From Chitinophaga fulva (GTDB lineage Bacteria; Bacteroidota; Bacteroidia; Chitinophagales; Chitinophagaceae), in the NCBI RefSeq assembly GCF_012927205.1, contig NZ_JABBGC010000001.1, positions 4,030,810 to 4,094,809 on the forward strand: DNA of 64,000 nt, written 5' to 3'. Under the pieces are notes generated by a model. It searched no databases. It was not told the DNA's origin and worked only from the letters and a program-made list of their open reading frames with translations. Both the position numbers and the translations under genes were made by a program. Below are positions 1 through 9,207 of the stretch, piece by piece; the stretch's first letter is position 1; each line of letters begins with the position of its first letter.

Positions 1-12
1 CGGCCAACCAGT

Positions 13-3000
13 ATGCTGAAGGTCAGCAAGCTGCTAGCACTGTTTTGCCTTGCCACTGCTACGCAGGTGAGCCAGGCGAGGGAGCCTTACCAGGTAGTGA
101 GCCTGTCGCTCAAAAACGCCTCTGCCAAAGACCTTTTCCGTGAGATCACACGGCAAACCGGCATGAACGTGCTGGCCGACGAAGCCGTATTGGAAAAGAG
201 CGCTAAGACCACCTTGTCGGTGACCAATATGCCGGTAAATGATGCGCTTACCCTCTTTATGCGCAACCAGCCGCTTACCTGCACGATTGAAGGCGGCGCT
301 GTCATCGTAAAGGCAAAACCTTTGGCGCCGGCACCCGCTGCTCCTCTGCAGCAAGTGGAAATATCGGGTATCGTAACCGGCGAAAAAGGACTGCCGCTAC
401 CCGGCGCCACCATCACAGTAAAAGGGACCAAACATGGTGTGGTCACCAAAGTGGATGGCAGTTTCCACATCAGTGCCAATCCCGGCGAAACACTGGAGAT
501 CAGTATGGTAGGCTATAAGGCCACTTCCATCAAATTCGATGGCAAAAACACCACGCTGAAAGTAAACCTGGAGGCCGATGTGTCCAACCTCTCCGATGTA
601 GTGGTCGTAGGTTATGGTACAACAAAGAAAAAGGACCTTACCGGCTCCATCAGCTCTATCTCCAGCGACCAGATGAACAACGGCGGCGTTACCAGCAATG
701 CGGCACAGGCCATCCAGGGCCGTGCGGCAGGGGTGCAGGTCAGCCAGTCGAATTCCGCACCAGGCGGACAGACAATTGTCCGTATCAGGGGCGGCAACTC
801 CATCAACTCTACCAACGAGCCGCTGTATGTGGTGGATGGATTCCCTTCTGAAACGGGAAAGGATATCAACCCGAATGATATTGATGATATCCAGATATTG
901 AAAGACGCTTCGTCTACCGCTATCTACGGCGCCCGTGGCGCTAATGGCGTGGTGATGATCACCACGAAGAGAGGCAAGTCGGGTAAACCTTCGATCCAGT
1001 ACGACGGATACTATGGTGTACAGCGCATCACCAAAGCATATGATAAAATGGATGGCCTGGACAACATGAAAGTGACCAATGCCAAAGCCAACGAAAAAGG
1101 CCTGCCAGACTATTATTCCGCTGCCGACCTCGCCAGCGGCCGTAATAATGACTGGTTCAATCTGGCCACACGTCCGGGCGTGGTACAAAACCACAGCCTC
1201 AGCGTAAGCGGAGGCAACGCCACAGACCACGTCTCATTGTCCGCTAACTATTTTGACCAGGAAGGTGCCCTGAAGAATACCGATTACAAGCGGTATTCCG
1301 TGCGCCTGAACTTCGACAAACAGTTTACGCCACATTTCAAGACCGGTGCCAGTATTTATGCTTCCCACGCCTATACGAATTTCAAAACGTATGACGGTAA
1401 CATCGTCCCTTCAAACGTGATGTATGGCGTGCTCACTGCATCTCCTGCTTTACCGGTATACAATACAGACGGCAGCTATGCCCGGTTCAAAGGCCGCGAT
1501 AACCCGCTGGCCTGGCTCATGGCGCCTACCAACGACCGCTATGAGAACAAGGTGAACATCAATGTATATGCGGAATATGAGATCATCAACGGTCTCAGCT
1601 TCCGTGTAAATGGCGGCACGGAATACTTTACCACGAAAGAAGGCACCTATCTTCCGCGCGATCTTGTTGACGGTGAAAAGGTGAATGGTAAGGCCAGCCT
1701 GAATGACGTAGCCACCACCCGTAACCTCGTAGAGGGCTATTTTACTTATAAAAGAGTGTTCAACAATATTCACTCGCTGAATGTGGTAGCGGGTGCATCT
1801 TACCAGTCTGACATGAAAGAGCAGCACTATTCACAGGTGCAGAACTTCAGTACGGACGCATTCCTGTACCACAACCTCGGCGCCGGTACGGAACGTCTGG
1901 CCAGCACCAGTCTTACGCTGCCGGGAAAGATCGGTTCTACCTACGGCCGCGTGAATTATGCATTGAAAGATAAATATTTGCTCACCTTCACTTTCCGCCG
2001 CGATGGATCTTCGTTCTTCGGACCGAACTACCGCTATGGTTATTTCCCTTCCGGATCTGTTGCATGGAGAGCGGGAGAGGAACAGTTCATCAAAGACCTG
2101 CATATCTTTTCCAACCTGAAGTTCAGAGGCGGCTATGGTGTAACGGGTAACGACCGTATTCCTGCTTATATCTATATGTCGCAGTTTGGCCCTATTAACG
2201 TGTCGCTTGGTGAAGGCAGTGCAAGTTATCCGGGTACGGTGGCCACACGCCTGTCGAATCCCGACCTTCGCTGGGAAAGCACCGCGCAGCTGGACCTGGG
2301 CGTAGATATGGGCTTCGCCAATAACCGCGTGAATGTTACCCTCGACTACTATCACAAGAAAACGAACGACCTGATATTTAACGTGCCCATTGGCGACTGG
2401 AACGGGTTCTCTTCCCAGACAGTAAACACCGGCAGCCTGGAAAATAAAGGAATAGAACTGGGTATCACCACAGAAAATATCCACAATAATTCATTCAACT
2501 GGACTACCACCATCAACATCGCCTACAACAAACAAAAATGTCTTGACCTGGGCGGCCGTCCGTATATCATCACACAAACGGCCAACCTGTACGGCGGTCG
2601 TGGTATGGACTTTACCAAACTTGCGCCCGGGCAGGAGCTCAGTACTTTCTACGGTTATCAGTACGATGGTGTGATCAAGGCGGGTGAGGCACATCCCGCA
2701 CAGCCATTGTCTAAACCGGGAGATCCGAAGTTTAAGGATGTCAGCGGTCCTGATGGTAAACCCGATGGTATCATCGATGCGAATGACCGCACCTATCTCG
2801 GCAATGCCAACCCGCATTACATCTATGGTATCAGTAATACCTTTACCTACAAGGATTTCGAGTTAAGCATCTTTTTACAGGGAGCGCTGGATTACAGTCT
2901 GTACAACGCCACCCGCCTGGTGCTTGAATCCGGTCCCGGTACGGATGCGCTGAACAGGTGGACCACCACCAACCCTAATACCGATATTCCAAGGGATGGT

Positions 3001-3309
3001 TATGCCATCGCCTACGGTGGCCTGATGAACTCACGCTTCGTGGAGAATGCTTCTTACCTGCGTTGTAAGATGATCACACTGGGTTACAATGTTCCGGTGT
3101 CCAAAACCTTCCTGAAAGGGCTGAGAGGTATCAGGGTGTACGGAAGTGTACAGAATTTATTTACCATCACTAAATATACAGGAAGCGATCCGGAGGTGAA
3201 TAGTAACCTGAACAGCAGCGGTAGCAATGCCAACCTTTCATCCGGACTGGACTACACGGCGTTCCCTGCTTACCGCACTTTTACTGCCGGCCTGAAAGTA
3301 AACTTTTAA
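13..3309 (+). CDS. SusC/RagA-type TonB-dependent outer-membrane transporter with STN domain
   Basis: Outer-membrane transporter that would import a ligand captured by the SusD partner, driven by TonB. Seen: a hydrophobic signal (about residues 1-22), a secretin/TonB short N-terminal (STN) domain (about 28-100), a carboxypeptidase-like regulatory domain (about 115-195), the SusC hallmark DVVVVGYGT near residue 197, a plug, then a beta-barrel ending in the terminal Phe typical of outer-membrane proteins. The STN domain implies signalling to a FecR/ECF pair, but none lies beside this gene inside the window, so it may sit upstream. The reading frame is open back to base 1 (R-P-T-S precedes this Met), so the real start may lie outside the window. 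Substrate unknown. Confidence 0.93.
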   Translation: MLKVSKLLALFCLATATQVSQAREPYQVVSLSLKNASAKDLFREITRQTGMNVLADEAVLEKSAKTTLSVTNMPVNDALTLFMRNQPLTCTIEGGAVIVKAKPLAPAPAAPLQQVEISGIVTGEKGLPLPGATITVKGTKHGVVTKVDGSFHISANPGETLEISMVGYKATSIKFDGKNTTLKVNLEADVSNLSDVVVVGYGTTKKKDLTGSISSISSDQMNNGGVTSNAAQAIQGRAAGVQVSQSNSAPGGQTIVRIRGGNSINSTNEPLYVVDGFPSETGKDINPNDIDDIQILKDASSTAIYGARGANGVVMITTKRGKSGKPSIQYDGYYGVQRITKAYDKMDGLDNMKVTNAKANEKGLPDYYSAADLASGRNNDWFNLATRPGVVQNHSLSVSGGNATDHVSLSANYFDQEGALKNTDYKRYSVRLNFDKQFTPHFKTGASIYASHAYTNFKTYDGNIVPSNVMYGVLTASPALPVYNTDGSYARFKGRDNPLAWLMAPTNDRYENKVNINVYAEYEIINGLSFRVNGGTEYFTTKEGTYLPRDLVDGEKVNGKASLNDVATTRNLVEGYFTYKRVFNNIHSLNVVAGASYQSDMKEQHYSQVQNFSTDAFLYHNLGAGTERLASTSLTLPGKIGSTYGRVNYALKDKYLLTFTFRRDGSSFFGPNYRYGYFPSGSVAWRAGEEQFIKDLHIFSNLKFRGGYGVTGNDRIPAYIYMSQFGPINVSLGEGSASYPGTVATRLSNPDLRWESTAQLDLGVDMGFANNRVNVTLDYYHKKTNDLIFNVPIGDWNGFSSQTVNTGSLENKGIELGITTENIHNNSFNWTTTINIAYNKQKCLDLGGRPYIITQTANLYGGRGMDFTKLAPGQELSTFYGYQYDGVIKAGEAHPAQPLSKPGDPKFKDVSGPDGKPDGIIDANDRTYLGNANPHYIYGISNTFTYKDFELSIFLQGALDYSLYNATRLVLESGPGTDALNRWTTTNPNTDIPRDGYAIAYGGLMNSRFVENASYLRCKMITLGYNVPVSKTFLKGLRGIRVYGSVQNLFTITKYTGSDPEVNSNLNSSGSNANLSSGLDYTAFPAYRTFTAGLKVNF

Positions 3310-3328
3310 CCTGTAATTTTTTGAAAGA

Positions 3329-4858
3329 ATGAAATACGCATATATAGCACTTGCTGCGCTGCTCCTGGGAAGCACATCATGCAAGAAAACGGTGGAACCG
3401 AAGGTATACAGCTATCTCTCCGATGATAATGCCTTCCTCACGCTAAGCGATGCCAAAGCTGCCGTGAATGGTGTCTACTCCAGGCTGAAACAACCCAGCG
3501 GCCGTAGCGACGCCTGGATGTATTATGCCGGTTTCCAGGTGACGATCTCCGATCTCACCACCGATATCGGCCACGCCAGCTCCGGCGGTGATGTGGGATT
3601 GATGTCAGATTGCCAGTGGTCTCCCAATAATACTTACCTCGCCTTTGCATGGCAGCACCAGTATAAACTGGTAACAGATGCCAACATCGCGTTGTACCAT
3701 ATCCCGAAGATGAGTATCCTCACCGATGCGCAGAAGGCGCAATTCATCGGGGAACTGCATTTCCTCCGTGCCCTCGGTTATATAGACCTCACCGATGCTT
3801 TCGGTCCGGTGGTCCTCGTAGATGAATCTACCGTGGAAAAAAATCAGACCAATCCTTCCTATGGCGCTGCGGCAGCACCTTCGCCGGTGGCAGATATCAA
3901 TAAGCTGATCATCAGCGACCTGCAAAATGCCGCACAAAATCTGCCGGTAGATTACAAAACGAGCACGCTTTACAGTACCAACGATATCGGACGCGCTACT
4001 AAAGGAGCGGCACTGTCGCTCCTTTGCAAACTGTACATGCGCGAGCATGAATGGCAAAAAGCGCTGGACCTGACCACTGAAATAATGAAGCTCAACTATA
4101 GCCTGTATCCTTCTTATGCAGGTCTGTTCGCTGAAAAGAACAAGTGGTGCCAGGAGAATATCTTCAGCGCGCTCGCTGATCCGCTCACCGATGCGGTGGA
4201 GGTCATGAACCACTTCGGGCCTATCAACAACCCGCAGGTAACAGACCGGTGGCAGTACTTTGCACTTACCTGGTACTTCTGGAACACTTTCGGCGATAAC
4301 GACGACCGCAAACAGATGTTCTACTACGATTATGTTGGCACCGATGGCCTGCATTATATGCAGGCGCCTCCGGGCCAAACCAAACCGCCTACCGGTTATT
4401 ACTACATGCCGGATGTAGCTACCACCAAGTTCGCAGATCCGCACGGTTCTACTACTTACTACGATGGGCACGTGTTCCCTATTCTGCGTTACGCAGACAT
4501 CCTGCTGTGCAGGGCGGAAGCGCTGAATGAGCTGAATGGTCCTGTTGCCGAAGCCATCTCGCTGATCAACCAGGTGAAAGGCCGTTCGCATGCCACGCCA
4601 TTAGCTGATGCGGGCACCTTTACGAAAGATGCGTTGAGAGATGCTATCCTCCAGGAACGTGGCTGGGAATTCTTCTTCGAATGTAAACGCCGCCAGGACC
4701 TGGTCCGCATGAACAAGTATCAAAGCGTGGTCAATACCTATCTTTCTGCTGTAAAACTGGTGCCTTCTATCACTATGCCGAGAGATAAATATTTCCCTTA
4801 TCCACAGGCACAGGTAGATCTGGACAAGAACCTTAGTAACAACGACCGACGTCAATAA
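3329..4858 (+). CDS. SusD/RagB-type surface glycan-binding lipoprotein
   Basis: Outer-membrane lipoprotein that would form the lid and ligand-binding partner of the preceding SusC. Seen: a lipoprotein signal with lipobox GSTSC followed by KK, an all-helical SusD-like body of 509 residues, the C-terminal motif RYADILLCRAEALNELN and ERGWEFFFECKRRQDLVR typical of RagB/SusD. It starts 19 bp after the SusC stop and ends one base before the next gene, so the four genes to 7324 appear to be one transcript. The ligand cannot be read from the sequence; the downstream sulfur-related genes are the only hint. Confidence 0.93.
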   Translation: MKYAYIALAALLLGSTSCKKTVEPKVYSYLSDDNAFLTLSDAKAAVNGVYSRLKQPSGRSDAWMYYAGFQVTISDLTTDIGHASSGGDVGLMSDCQWSPNNTYLAFAWQHQYKLVTDANIALYHIPKMSILTDAQKAQFIGELHFLRALGYIDLTDAFGPVVLVDESTVEKNQTNPSYGAAAAPSPVADINKLIISDLQNAAQNLPVDYKTSTLYSTNDIGRATKGAALSLLCKLYMREHEWQKALDLTTEIMKLNYSLYPSYAGLFAEKNKWCQENIFSALADPLTDAVEVMNHFGPINNPQVTDRWQYFALTWYFWNTFGDNDDRKQMFYYDYVGTDGLHYMQAPPGQTKPPTGYYYMPDVATTKFADPHGSTTYYDGHVFPILRYADILLCRAEALNELNGPVAEAISLINQVKGRSHATPLADAGTFTKDALRDAILQERGWEFFFECKRRQDLVRMNKYQSVVNTYLSAVKLVPSITMPRDKYFPYPQAQVDLDKNLSNNDRRQ

Positions 4859-4859
4859 G

Positions 4860-6305
4860 ATGGATAGAAAAAGAAAAAATAGTTTGCGATGCAGGCTGCC
4901 GCTGGTAACAGTGGCAGCCGCATTGTTGTTGCTATGGCAATCATGCATGAACAGTGGTCATGGCATTACAGAGATCATACTAACTTCCCAGGGCCAGAAT
5001 GCCATGAAAGTAAAGGCATCCGTGCAATGTACCGATACGGTGGATGTGGCCGTTGTATACTGGCAAAAAGGGCATGAACAGCAACGGGATACTACGCTGG
5101 TCTCCGTGCACAAATTGCATCACGATATTGTCCTTACCAACCTCCTGCCCGCGAGCGACTACGAATACAAAGTGCTCTCCGGCCGGGGGAGCGAATTACA
5201 GGAAAGCAAGGGGTATGATTTCCATACGCCGGACGTGCCTATCTGGATGAAAGGGCTCTTCAATGTGATCTGTCCGGACAGCAGCGTGCTCCCGGAAAGT
5301 TTTCGCAAAGGGTATGTCCTGGTGTCACGCCGTGATGATCCTGGTGCGCTTTTTTTGGTGAATGCCAAAGGCGATATCGTGTGGTACCACCAGGTGAGCG
5401 GCTCCGGCTTCAAGGTGGCGCGGTTCACCGCAAACCATACCCTGCTTTCATTGCTGGGCGGCCCTGCATATGAAACCAGCTACGGTGATGAAATACTCGA
5501 ACTTTCCCTCACCGGCGATACATTGCTCCACCTGAAAAAAGGACAACAGGATTTTAAGCAGACCATCCATCATGAGATCATGCAGAACGCCGGTGGGCAA
5601 ATCGTGAGCTTATGCGTAGAAGAAAAGGTGCTGGACCTCAGCAGCAGGGGCGGCGTCAAACAAGACACAGTGAAAGGCGACGGCATACTGGTGCTCGACC
5701 GCCAGGGCCACCAGGTGTGGAAATGGACGGTGTTCGACGTACTTGATCCCCTGAAAGACAACAACATCCTGAAAGACAAGAAAGACTGGATGCACGCCAA
5801 CTGCATCGCATTCGACAGAGACAGTAACTACCTGGTATCTTTCTATAACAACGGACAGATATGGAAGATAGATGCCCACAGTGGTAAACGCCTGTGGGTA
5901 CTGGGCAGGGGCGGCGATTTTCCGCTGCCTGATTCCGCATTGTTTGACCAGGCGCACGCGGTACATATCAACGAGCATGGTCAGCTGATGTTCTTCGATA
6001 ATGGCGTCAGCAAAAAAATATCGAGGACACTCGCATTCGATATCGACGAAAAAAATAAAAAAGCAACATTGGTCGTCAATACTAAACTGCCGCCGGAGAA
6101 CTACAATGAAAGAATGGGCAGCAGCTACCTCGTTGGAGATAGCGCCTTGCTCCAATGTGCTACCAAAAGGAATACGGTCATCCTCTCCACTTTCCAGGGC
6201 CGTTTTCTCTGGTTGTTACGGACAGGCATGACATCATACAGGGCCTCTTTTATTCCGTCGGAACAAGTGATGCCATACATTTCAAGGCCCGGTTATACAC
6301 ATTGA
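4860..6305 (+). CDS. arylsulfotransferase (ASST)-like lipoprotein
   Basis: Likely member of the PAPS-independent aryl-sulfate sulfotransferase family, which moves sulfuryl groups between phenolic compounds in the periplasm. Seen: N-terminal hydrophobic segment with lipobox LLWQSC, a small fibronectin-like N-terminal domain (about 40-125), then a propeller-like repeat region rich in YHQVSG and VWKWT motifs. Histidines suited to the family's active site occur at H237/H238 (HHEI), H312 (DWMHANC) and H366 (DQAHAVH). 481 residues is shorter than the classic enterobacterial enzyme. It begins one base after the SusD stop, so translation is probably coupled. The family assignment is fairly secure; catalytic activity and acceptor are inference. 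Confidence 0.75.
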   Translation: MDRKRKNSLRCRLPLVTVAAALLLLWQSCMNSGHGITEIILTSQGQNAMKVKASVQCTDTVDVAVVYWQKGHEQQRDTTLVSVHKLHHDIVLTNLLPASDYEYKVLSGRGSELQESKGYDFHTPDVPIWMKGLFNVICPDSSVLPESFRKGYVLVSRRDDPGALFLVNAKGDIVWYHQVSGSGFKVARFTANHTLLSLLGGPAYETSYGDEILELSLTGDTLLHLKKGQQDFKQTIHHEIMQNAGGQIVSLCVEEKVLDLSSRGGVKQDTVKGDGILVLDRQGHQVWKWTVFDVLDPLKDNNILKDKKDWMHANCIAFDRDSNYLVSFYNNGQIWKIDAHSGKRLWVLGRGGDFPLPDSALFDQAHAVHINEHGQLMFFDNGVSKKISRTLAFDIDEKNKKATLVVNTKLPPENYNERMGSSYLVGDSALLQCATKRNTVILSTFQGRFLWLLRTGMTSYRASFIPSEQVMPYISRPGYTH

Positions 6306-6325
6306 TCACAATTAAAACACATCGC

Positions 6326-7324
6326 ATGAAGCATAGCTGGTTGATAGCAGGATTGATTGGTTTAGGTATATGGTGGGGAAGTGCCGCCTGTACCTCTGAA
6401 GGGAAAGGGAAGCCGGCGGCCAGACCGGAAATACCCGGCACGGAGGTTGCTGTCGTTATCGATACTGCGCTGATGCCTGCCGGTCAGTTCGGAGAAGCCG
6501 TACGTTATGGCCGTGAGCTGATGATCAATACGGCACGTTATATAGGTCCGGAAGGTACTGCCGGTAAATTTCTGGGTAACAGGATGAATTGCACCAACTG
6601 TCACCAGGATGCCGGTACGAAACCATTTTCCTTCTCCCTCATTGCTTCGCACGATCATTACCCGCAGTACCGTGCCCGTGAAGGAAAAGTGCTTACCCTT
6701 GCAGAGCGGATCAACAACTGTGTAACAAGGCCGCACAATGGCCGTCCGCTGCCGCTGGACAGTAAGGAGATGGTGGCTTTTCTTTCCTACCTGAAATGGA
6801 TTAACAGCTTCGCGCCAAAAGATAAAACATTCAAAGGAGAGAAGAACCGTCCTGTCAGCTTCCCTGATGTAGCTGCAGATCCCGGTCGCGGCGCCTTGCT
6901 CTTCCGGGAAAACTGCGCACGTTGTCATGGCGCCGACGGAGAAGGGCAGTGGCGTGCGGATAAAAGCACCTACGTATATCCACCGCTGTGGGGCAGCCAG
7001 TCGTACCAGCCCGGTTCCAGTATGCACCGCGTGATCAAGCAGGCAGAATGGCTGAAAAATAACATGCCGTTCGACAAGACAGGAGAGGGCAAACCTTTCC
7101 TCTCCGATAAAGATGCACTCGATATTGCAGCATTTGTGAACGACGACAATATCCATAAAAGGCCTGATCCTAAAACCTTCGACTACCCGCATCCTGCGGA
7201 GAAAGCGATCGATTATGATCATAAGCCTTTCGCGGACACCTTTTCCGTCGCGCAACATAAATACGGTCCTTACCAACCCATCATCGATTATTGGAAAACA
7301 AAAGGAATGAGACCTGTGTATTAA
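6326..7324 (+). CDS. TsdA-like dihaem cytochrome c lipoprotein
   Basis: Periplasmic dihaem c-type cytochrome resembling thiosulfate dehydrogenase TsdA. Seen: lipoprotein signal with lipobox GSAAC; first haem site CTNCH (C89, C92, H93) followed by QDAGTKPF and, about 39 residues on, the RINNC segment (C132), which matches the place where TsdA uses a cysteine as distal haem ligand; second site CARCH (C197, C200, H201) with a later NNMPF segment offering a methionine ligand. The Met at 6326 was chosen because it gives a clean lipoprotein signal; the frame is open further upstream. It follows the ASST gene by 20 bp and closes the SusCD transcript before a terminator. Thiosulfate/tetrathionate activity is inference from the family. 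Confidence 0.8.
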   Translation: MKHSWLIAGLIGLGIWWGSAACTSEGKGKPAARPEIPGTEVAVVIDTALMPAGQFGEAVRYGRELMINTARYIGPEGTAGKFLGNRMNCTNCHQDAGTKPFSFSLIASHDHYPQYRAREGKVLTLAERINNCVTRPHNGRPLPLDSKEMVAFLSYLKWINSFAPKDKTFKGEKNRPVSFPDVAADPGRGALLFRENCARCHGADGEGQWRADKSTYVYPPLWGSQSYQPGSSMHRVIKQAEWLKNNMPFDKTGEGKPFLSDKDALDIAAFVNDDNIHKRPDPKTFDYPHPAEKAIDYDHKPFADTFSVAQHKYGPYQPIIDYWKTKGMRPVY

Positions 7325-7361
7325 GCATCATCAGGGAAACACCTGAAACCAGGTATTGACA

Positions 7362-7385
7362 AAACAAACAAATGGCGCCTCAGGA
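7362..7385 (+). repeat. 24-bp repeat, copy 1
   Basis: A 24-bp stretch (AAACAAACAAAT followed by GGCGCCTCAGGA) identical to bases 9824-9847. Here it lies between the cytochrome stop and a terminator and has lost the second arm of the hairpin that the other copy forms. Confidence 0.7.
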
Positions 7386-7422
7386 CTAAGGCAGTAAGTC
7401 TGTTTGAAAGAGATATCAATAA

Positions 7423-7462
7423 AGCAGAACACCCGGTACTATACCGGGCGTTCTGCTTTATT
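7423..7462. terminator. bidirectional intrinsic terminator
   Basis: A 16-base inverted repeat (AGCAGAACACCCGGTA and its complement, one G-T mismatch) with a two-base loop and a short T-rich tail on the plus strand. It lies between the convergent cytochrome (+) and NmrA (-) genes and can serve both. Confidence 0.75.
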
Positions 7463-7476
7463 GTGTTGAAGCGTAC

Positions 7477-8340
7477 TTAATTCATCATTTTTTTCGCGCC
7501 TGTTTTCTTCAGCCATGCTTCAAACGTCAGCAGGTCCGGATGAATGTTGCGCAGGCTTTCCTCATCTGCTTTGGTGGTCTTACCGGAGTTGAGGAATTCG
7601 TAGCCTCTGGCGAATCGGGGATTGAGCTGTCGTAGTGTTTCCATGGGAAGCAGTTCATAGGTGATGTGCAGACCGGTGGTTTTGCTCATGGCGGCTGCCA
7701 TTTGCACGGGGGTTAAGGTATCGCCTGACAGTTCTATGATTTTCTGATCAAATACTTCGGGCTGCCGGAAGGCCATGGCTGCCAGTTTACCGATATCCTC
7801 CAGCGCAATCAGCTGCATTTGGGTAGTTGGTAGCGCTGCGGTGGTAAATGAAGTGCCCTGTAGTCCGAATTTCGGGTTGAGAAAGTTTTCCATAAAAGAA
7901 GCAGGCCGCAATATGGTATAGGAGATGCCTGTGGCCTGAATATACTTTTCTACGATTGCTTTTTCGGTTTGCATCCCGGTTTGCGCTGCCTGGTCTACAC
8001 CAATAGCGGAACTATATACCAGGTGGGAAATCCGGTGCGCCTTCGCTGCATCGGCGATATTTTTCCCGGCCTGTACTTCGTCCTGGTCCACGGCCAATGG
8101 CCCCGGATGTACGTTAAAGACACCATACACGTCTTCCATGGCCTCATCAATGGAGGCCTGGTCAGCCAGATCTCCTTTTACCATTTCCGCTCCCAGGGCG
8201 GTGAGTTCCTGTGTAGCGGTACTGGTGGTGTCACGGGTAAATCCGCGTACCATCCATCCTTCTGTTAATAATACACGGGCCACGGCGCCGCCCTGCTGGC
8301 CAGTGGCGCCAACTACTAAAATACGATTCCTGTTTTGCAT
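7477..8340 (-). CDS. NmrA-like NAD(P)-binding protein
   Basis: Cytosolic Rossmann-fold protein of the NmrA/atypical SDR group, which includes redox sensors and quinone or aldehyde reductases. Seen: the dinucleotide-binding motif VVGATGQQGGAV near the N-terminus, FTRD after beta-2, KGDLAD, a VYSSAIG strand and the ILRPASFMENF segment characteristic of NmrA-like proteins. 287 residues is normal for the family. A TAnnTTTG box lies 22 bases upstream, so it is probably transcribed separately from the AraC gene behind it, although that regulator is a reasonable controller. The substrate is unknown. Confidence 0.85.
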   Translation of the reverse strand: MQNRNRILVVGATGQQGGAVARVLLTEGWMVRGFTRDTTSTATQELTALGAEMVKGDLADQASIDEAMEDVYGVFNVHPGPLAVDQDEVQAGKNIADAAKAHRISHLVYSSAIGVDQAAQTGMQTEKAIVEKYIQATGISYTILRPASFMENFLNPKFGLQGTSFTTAALPTTQMQLIALEDIGKLAAMAFRQPEVFDQKIIELSGDTLTPVQMAAAMSKTTGLHITYELLPMETLRQLNPRFARGYEFLNSGKTTKADEESLRNIHPDLLTFEAWLKKTGAKKMMN

Positions 8341-8361
8341 AAATCAAATGGAGTTTATAGG

Positions 8362-8369
8362 CAAAACTA
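8362..8369 (-). promoter_or_regulatory. -7 promoter box for the NmrA-like gene
   Basis: Minus-strand TAGTTTTG matches the Bacteroidota TAnnTTTG -7 consensus, 22 bases before the ATG at 8340. No convincing -33 element was seen. Confidence 0.45.
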
Positions 8370-8395
8370 TCACCGCAACCTGGTTTGGAATTGTA

Positions 8396-9187
8396 TCATA
8401 CCGACATTCTCTGATGCGAGGAACAACACATCTGAAAGTTTTTTGGACTGACGCCGGTGAGCCGTTTAAAATCGGCAATAAAATGGGACTGGTCGAAGTA
8501 CCCCGCCAGATGTGCAATGTCCGTTAGCCGCAGGGATGGCTGGTTGGCAATGAGTTGTTTGGCCCATTCAAAACGGGAAATGCGAAGAAAGCGGCTCATG
8601 CTGATGCCGATATACCGCTTGAAGTTTCGTTCTATCTGTCGCTCACTTAATGGCAGTGCCTGTAGCTGCCCGAATGGAGATCTGCCTATGTTATTTTTAA
8701 TTCCATCTGCCAGATCAACAATAAGCTGATGAGAAGCATGTGGTGCGGTGAACCGCTGCAATAGAAACGCTTCAAACAAACTAACCCGCGCGGCAAAAGG
8801 CAACGATTGCAATTGCTCGTACAACTGATAAAAGCTGCTTCCGAAAATATCTTCTCCGGACACCGCGCCACTGCCTAATTCCTGCATGGGCAGCCTGGTA
8901 AATACACTTAATCCATAAGGGGTGAAGCTAACGAAAAATTTATCTGCAGGAGCGGAATGACTGGCAACAGGGCTGAATTGGACCATCTTATCTTTCACGT
9001 TCAACAGTCCTGTTTTTATGGACTGTCCATCGTAAAAAGTACCCTGATCAAAATCCATCAGGAAAGAAGTATTAAGCCGGGAATAGATAGATTTGAACAA
9101 TACACCGGTACCGCCCAGTTGAACGAAGTATTCAACATAAGGCGTTAATAGCTGGTGCTGCGGTTTGGCAAACTCATAGTTAAACAT
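8396..9187 (-). CDS. AraC-family transcriptional regulator
   Basis: DNA-binding regulator. Seen: an N-terminal sensor domain of about 150 residues beginning with PHQLLTPYVEYFVQLGG-like sequence (the arrangement seen in Bacteroidota AraC proteins with a DUF6597-type N-terminus) and a C-terminal double helix-turn-helix ending in DQSHFIADFKRLTGVSPKNF, the AraC signature. It lies 20 bases after the stop of the 173-residue gene and 55 bases before the NmrA-like gene on the same strand, which suggests it controls that oxidoreductase. The effector is unknown. Confidence 0.9.
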   Translation of the reverse strand: MFNYEFAKPQHQLLTPYVEYFVQLGGTGVLFKSIYSRLNTSFLMDFDQGTFYDGQSIKTGLLNVKDKMVQFSPVASHSAPADKFFVSFTPYGLSVFTRLPMQELGSGAVSGEDIFGSSFYQLYEQLQSLPFAARVSLFEAFLLQRFTAPHASHQLIVDLADGIKNNIGRSPFGQLQALPLSERQIERNFKRYIGISMSRFLRISRFEWAKQLIANQPSLRLTDIAHLAGYFDQSHFIADFKRLTGVSPKNFQMCCSSHQRMSV

Positions 9188-9207
9188 GGCCGGCGTGTTT
9201 TTCCCGG

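Noticed and set aside
397..1230. Long antisense frame inside the first SusC gene
   Set aside because: Mirror of a high-GC coding sequence; no domain-like sequence, and the sense frame is an unmistakable SusC.
3605..4591. 328-codon antisense frame inside the SusD gene
   Set aside because: Shadow of the SusD codons; low-complexity Arg/Val/Ile composition with no recognisable fold.
6155..6325. Upstream extension of the TsdA-like gene
   Set aside because: Overlaps the ASST gene and precedes a perfect lipoprotein signal beginning at 6326.
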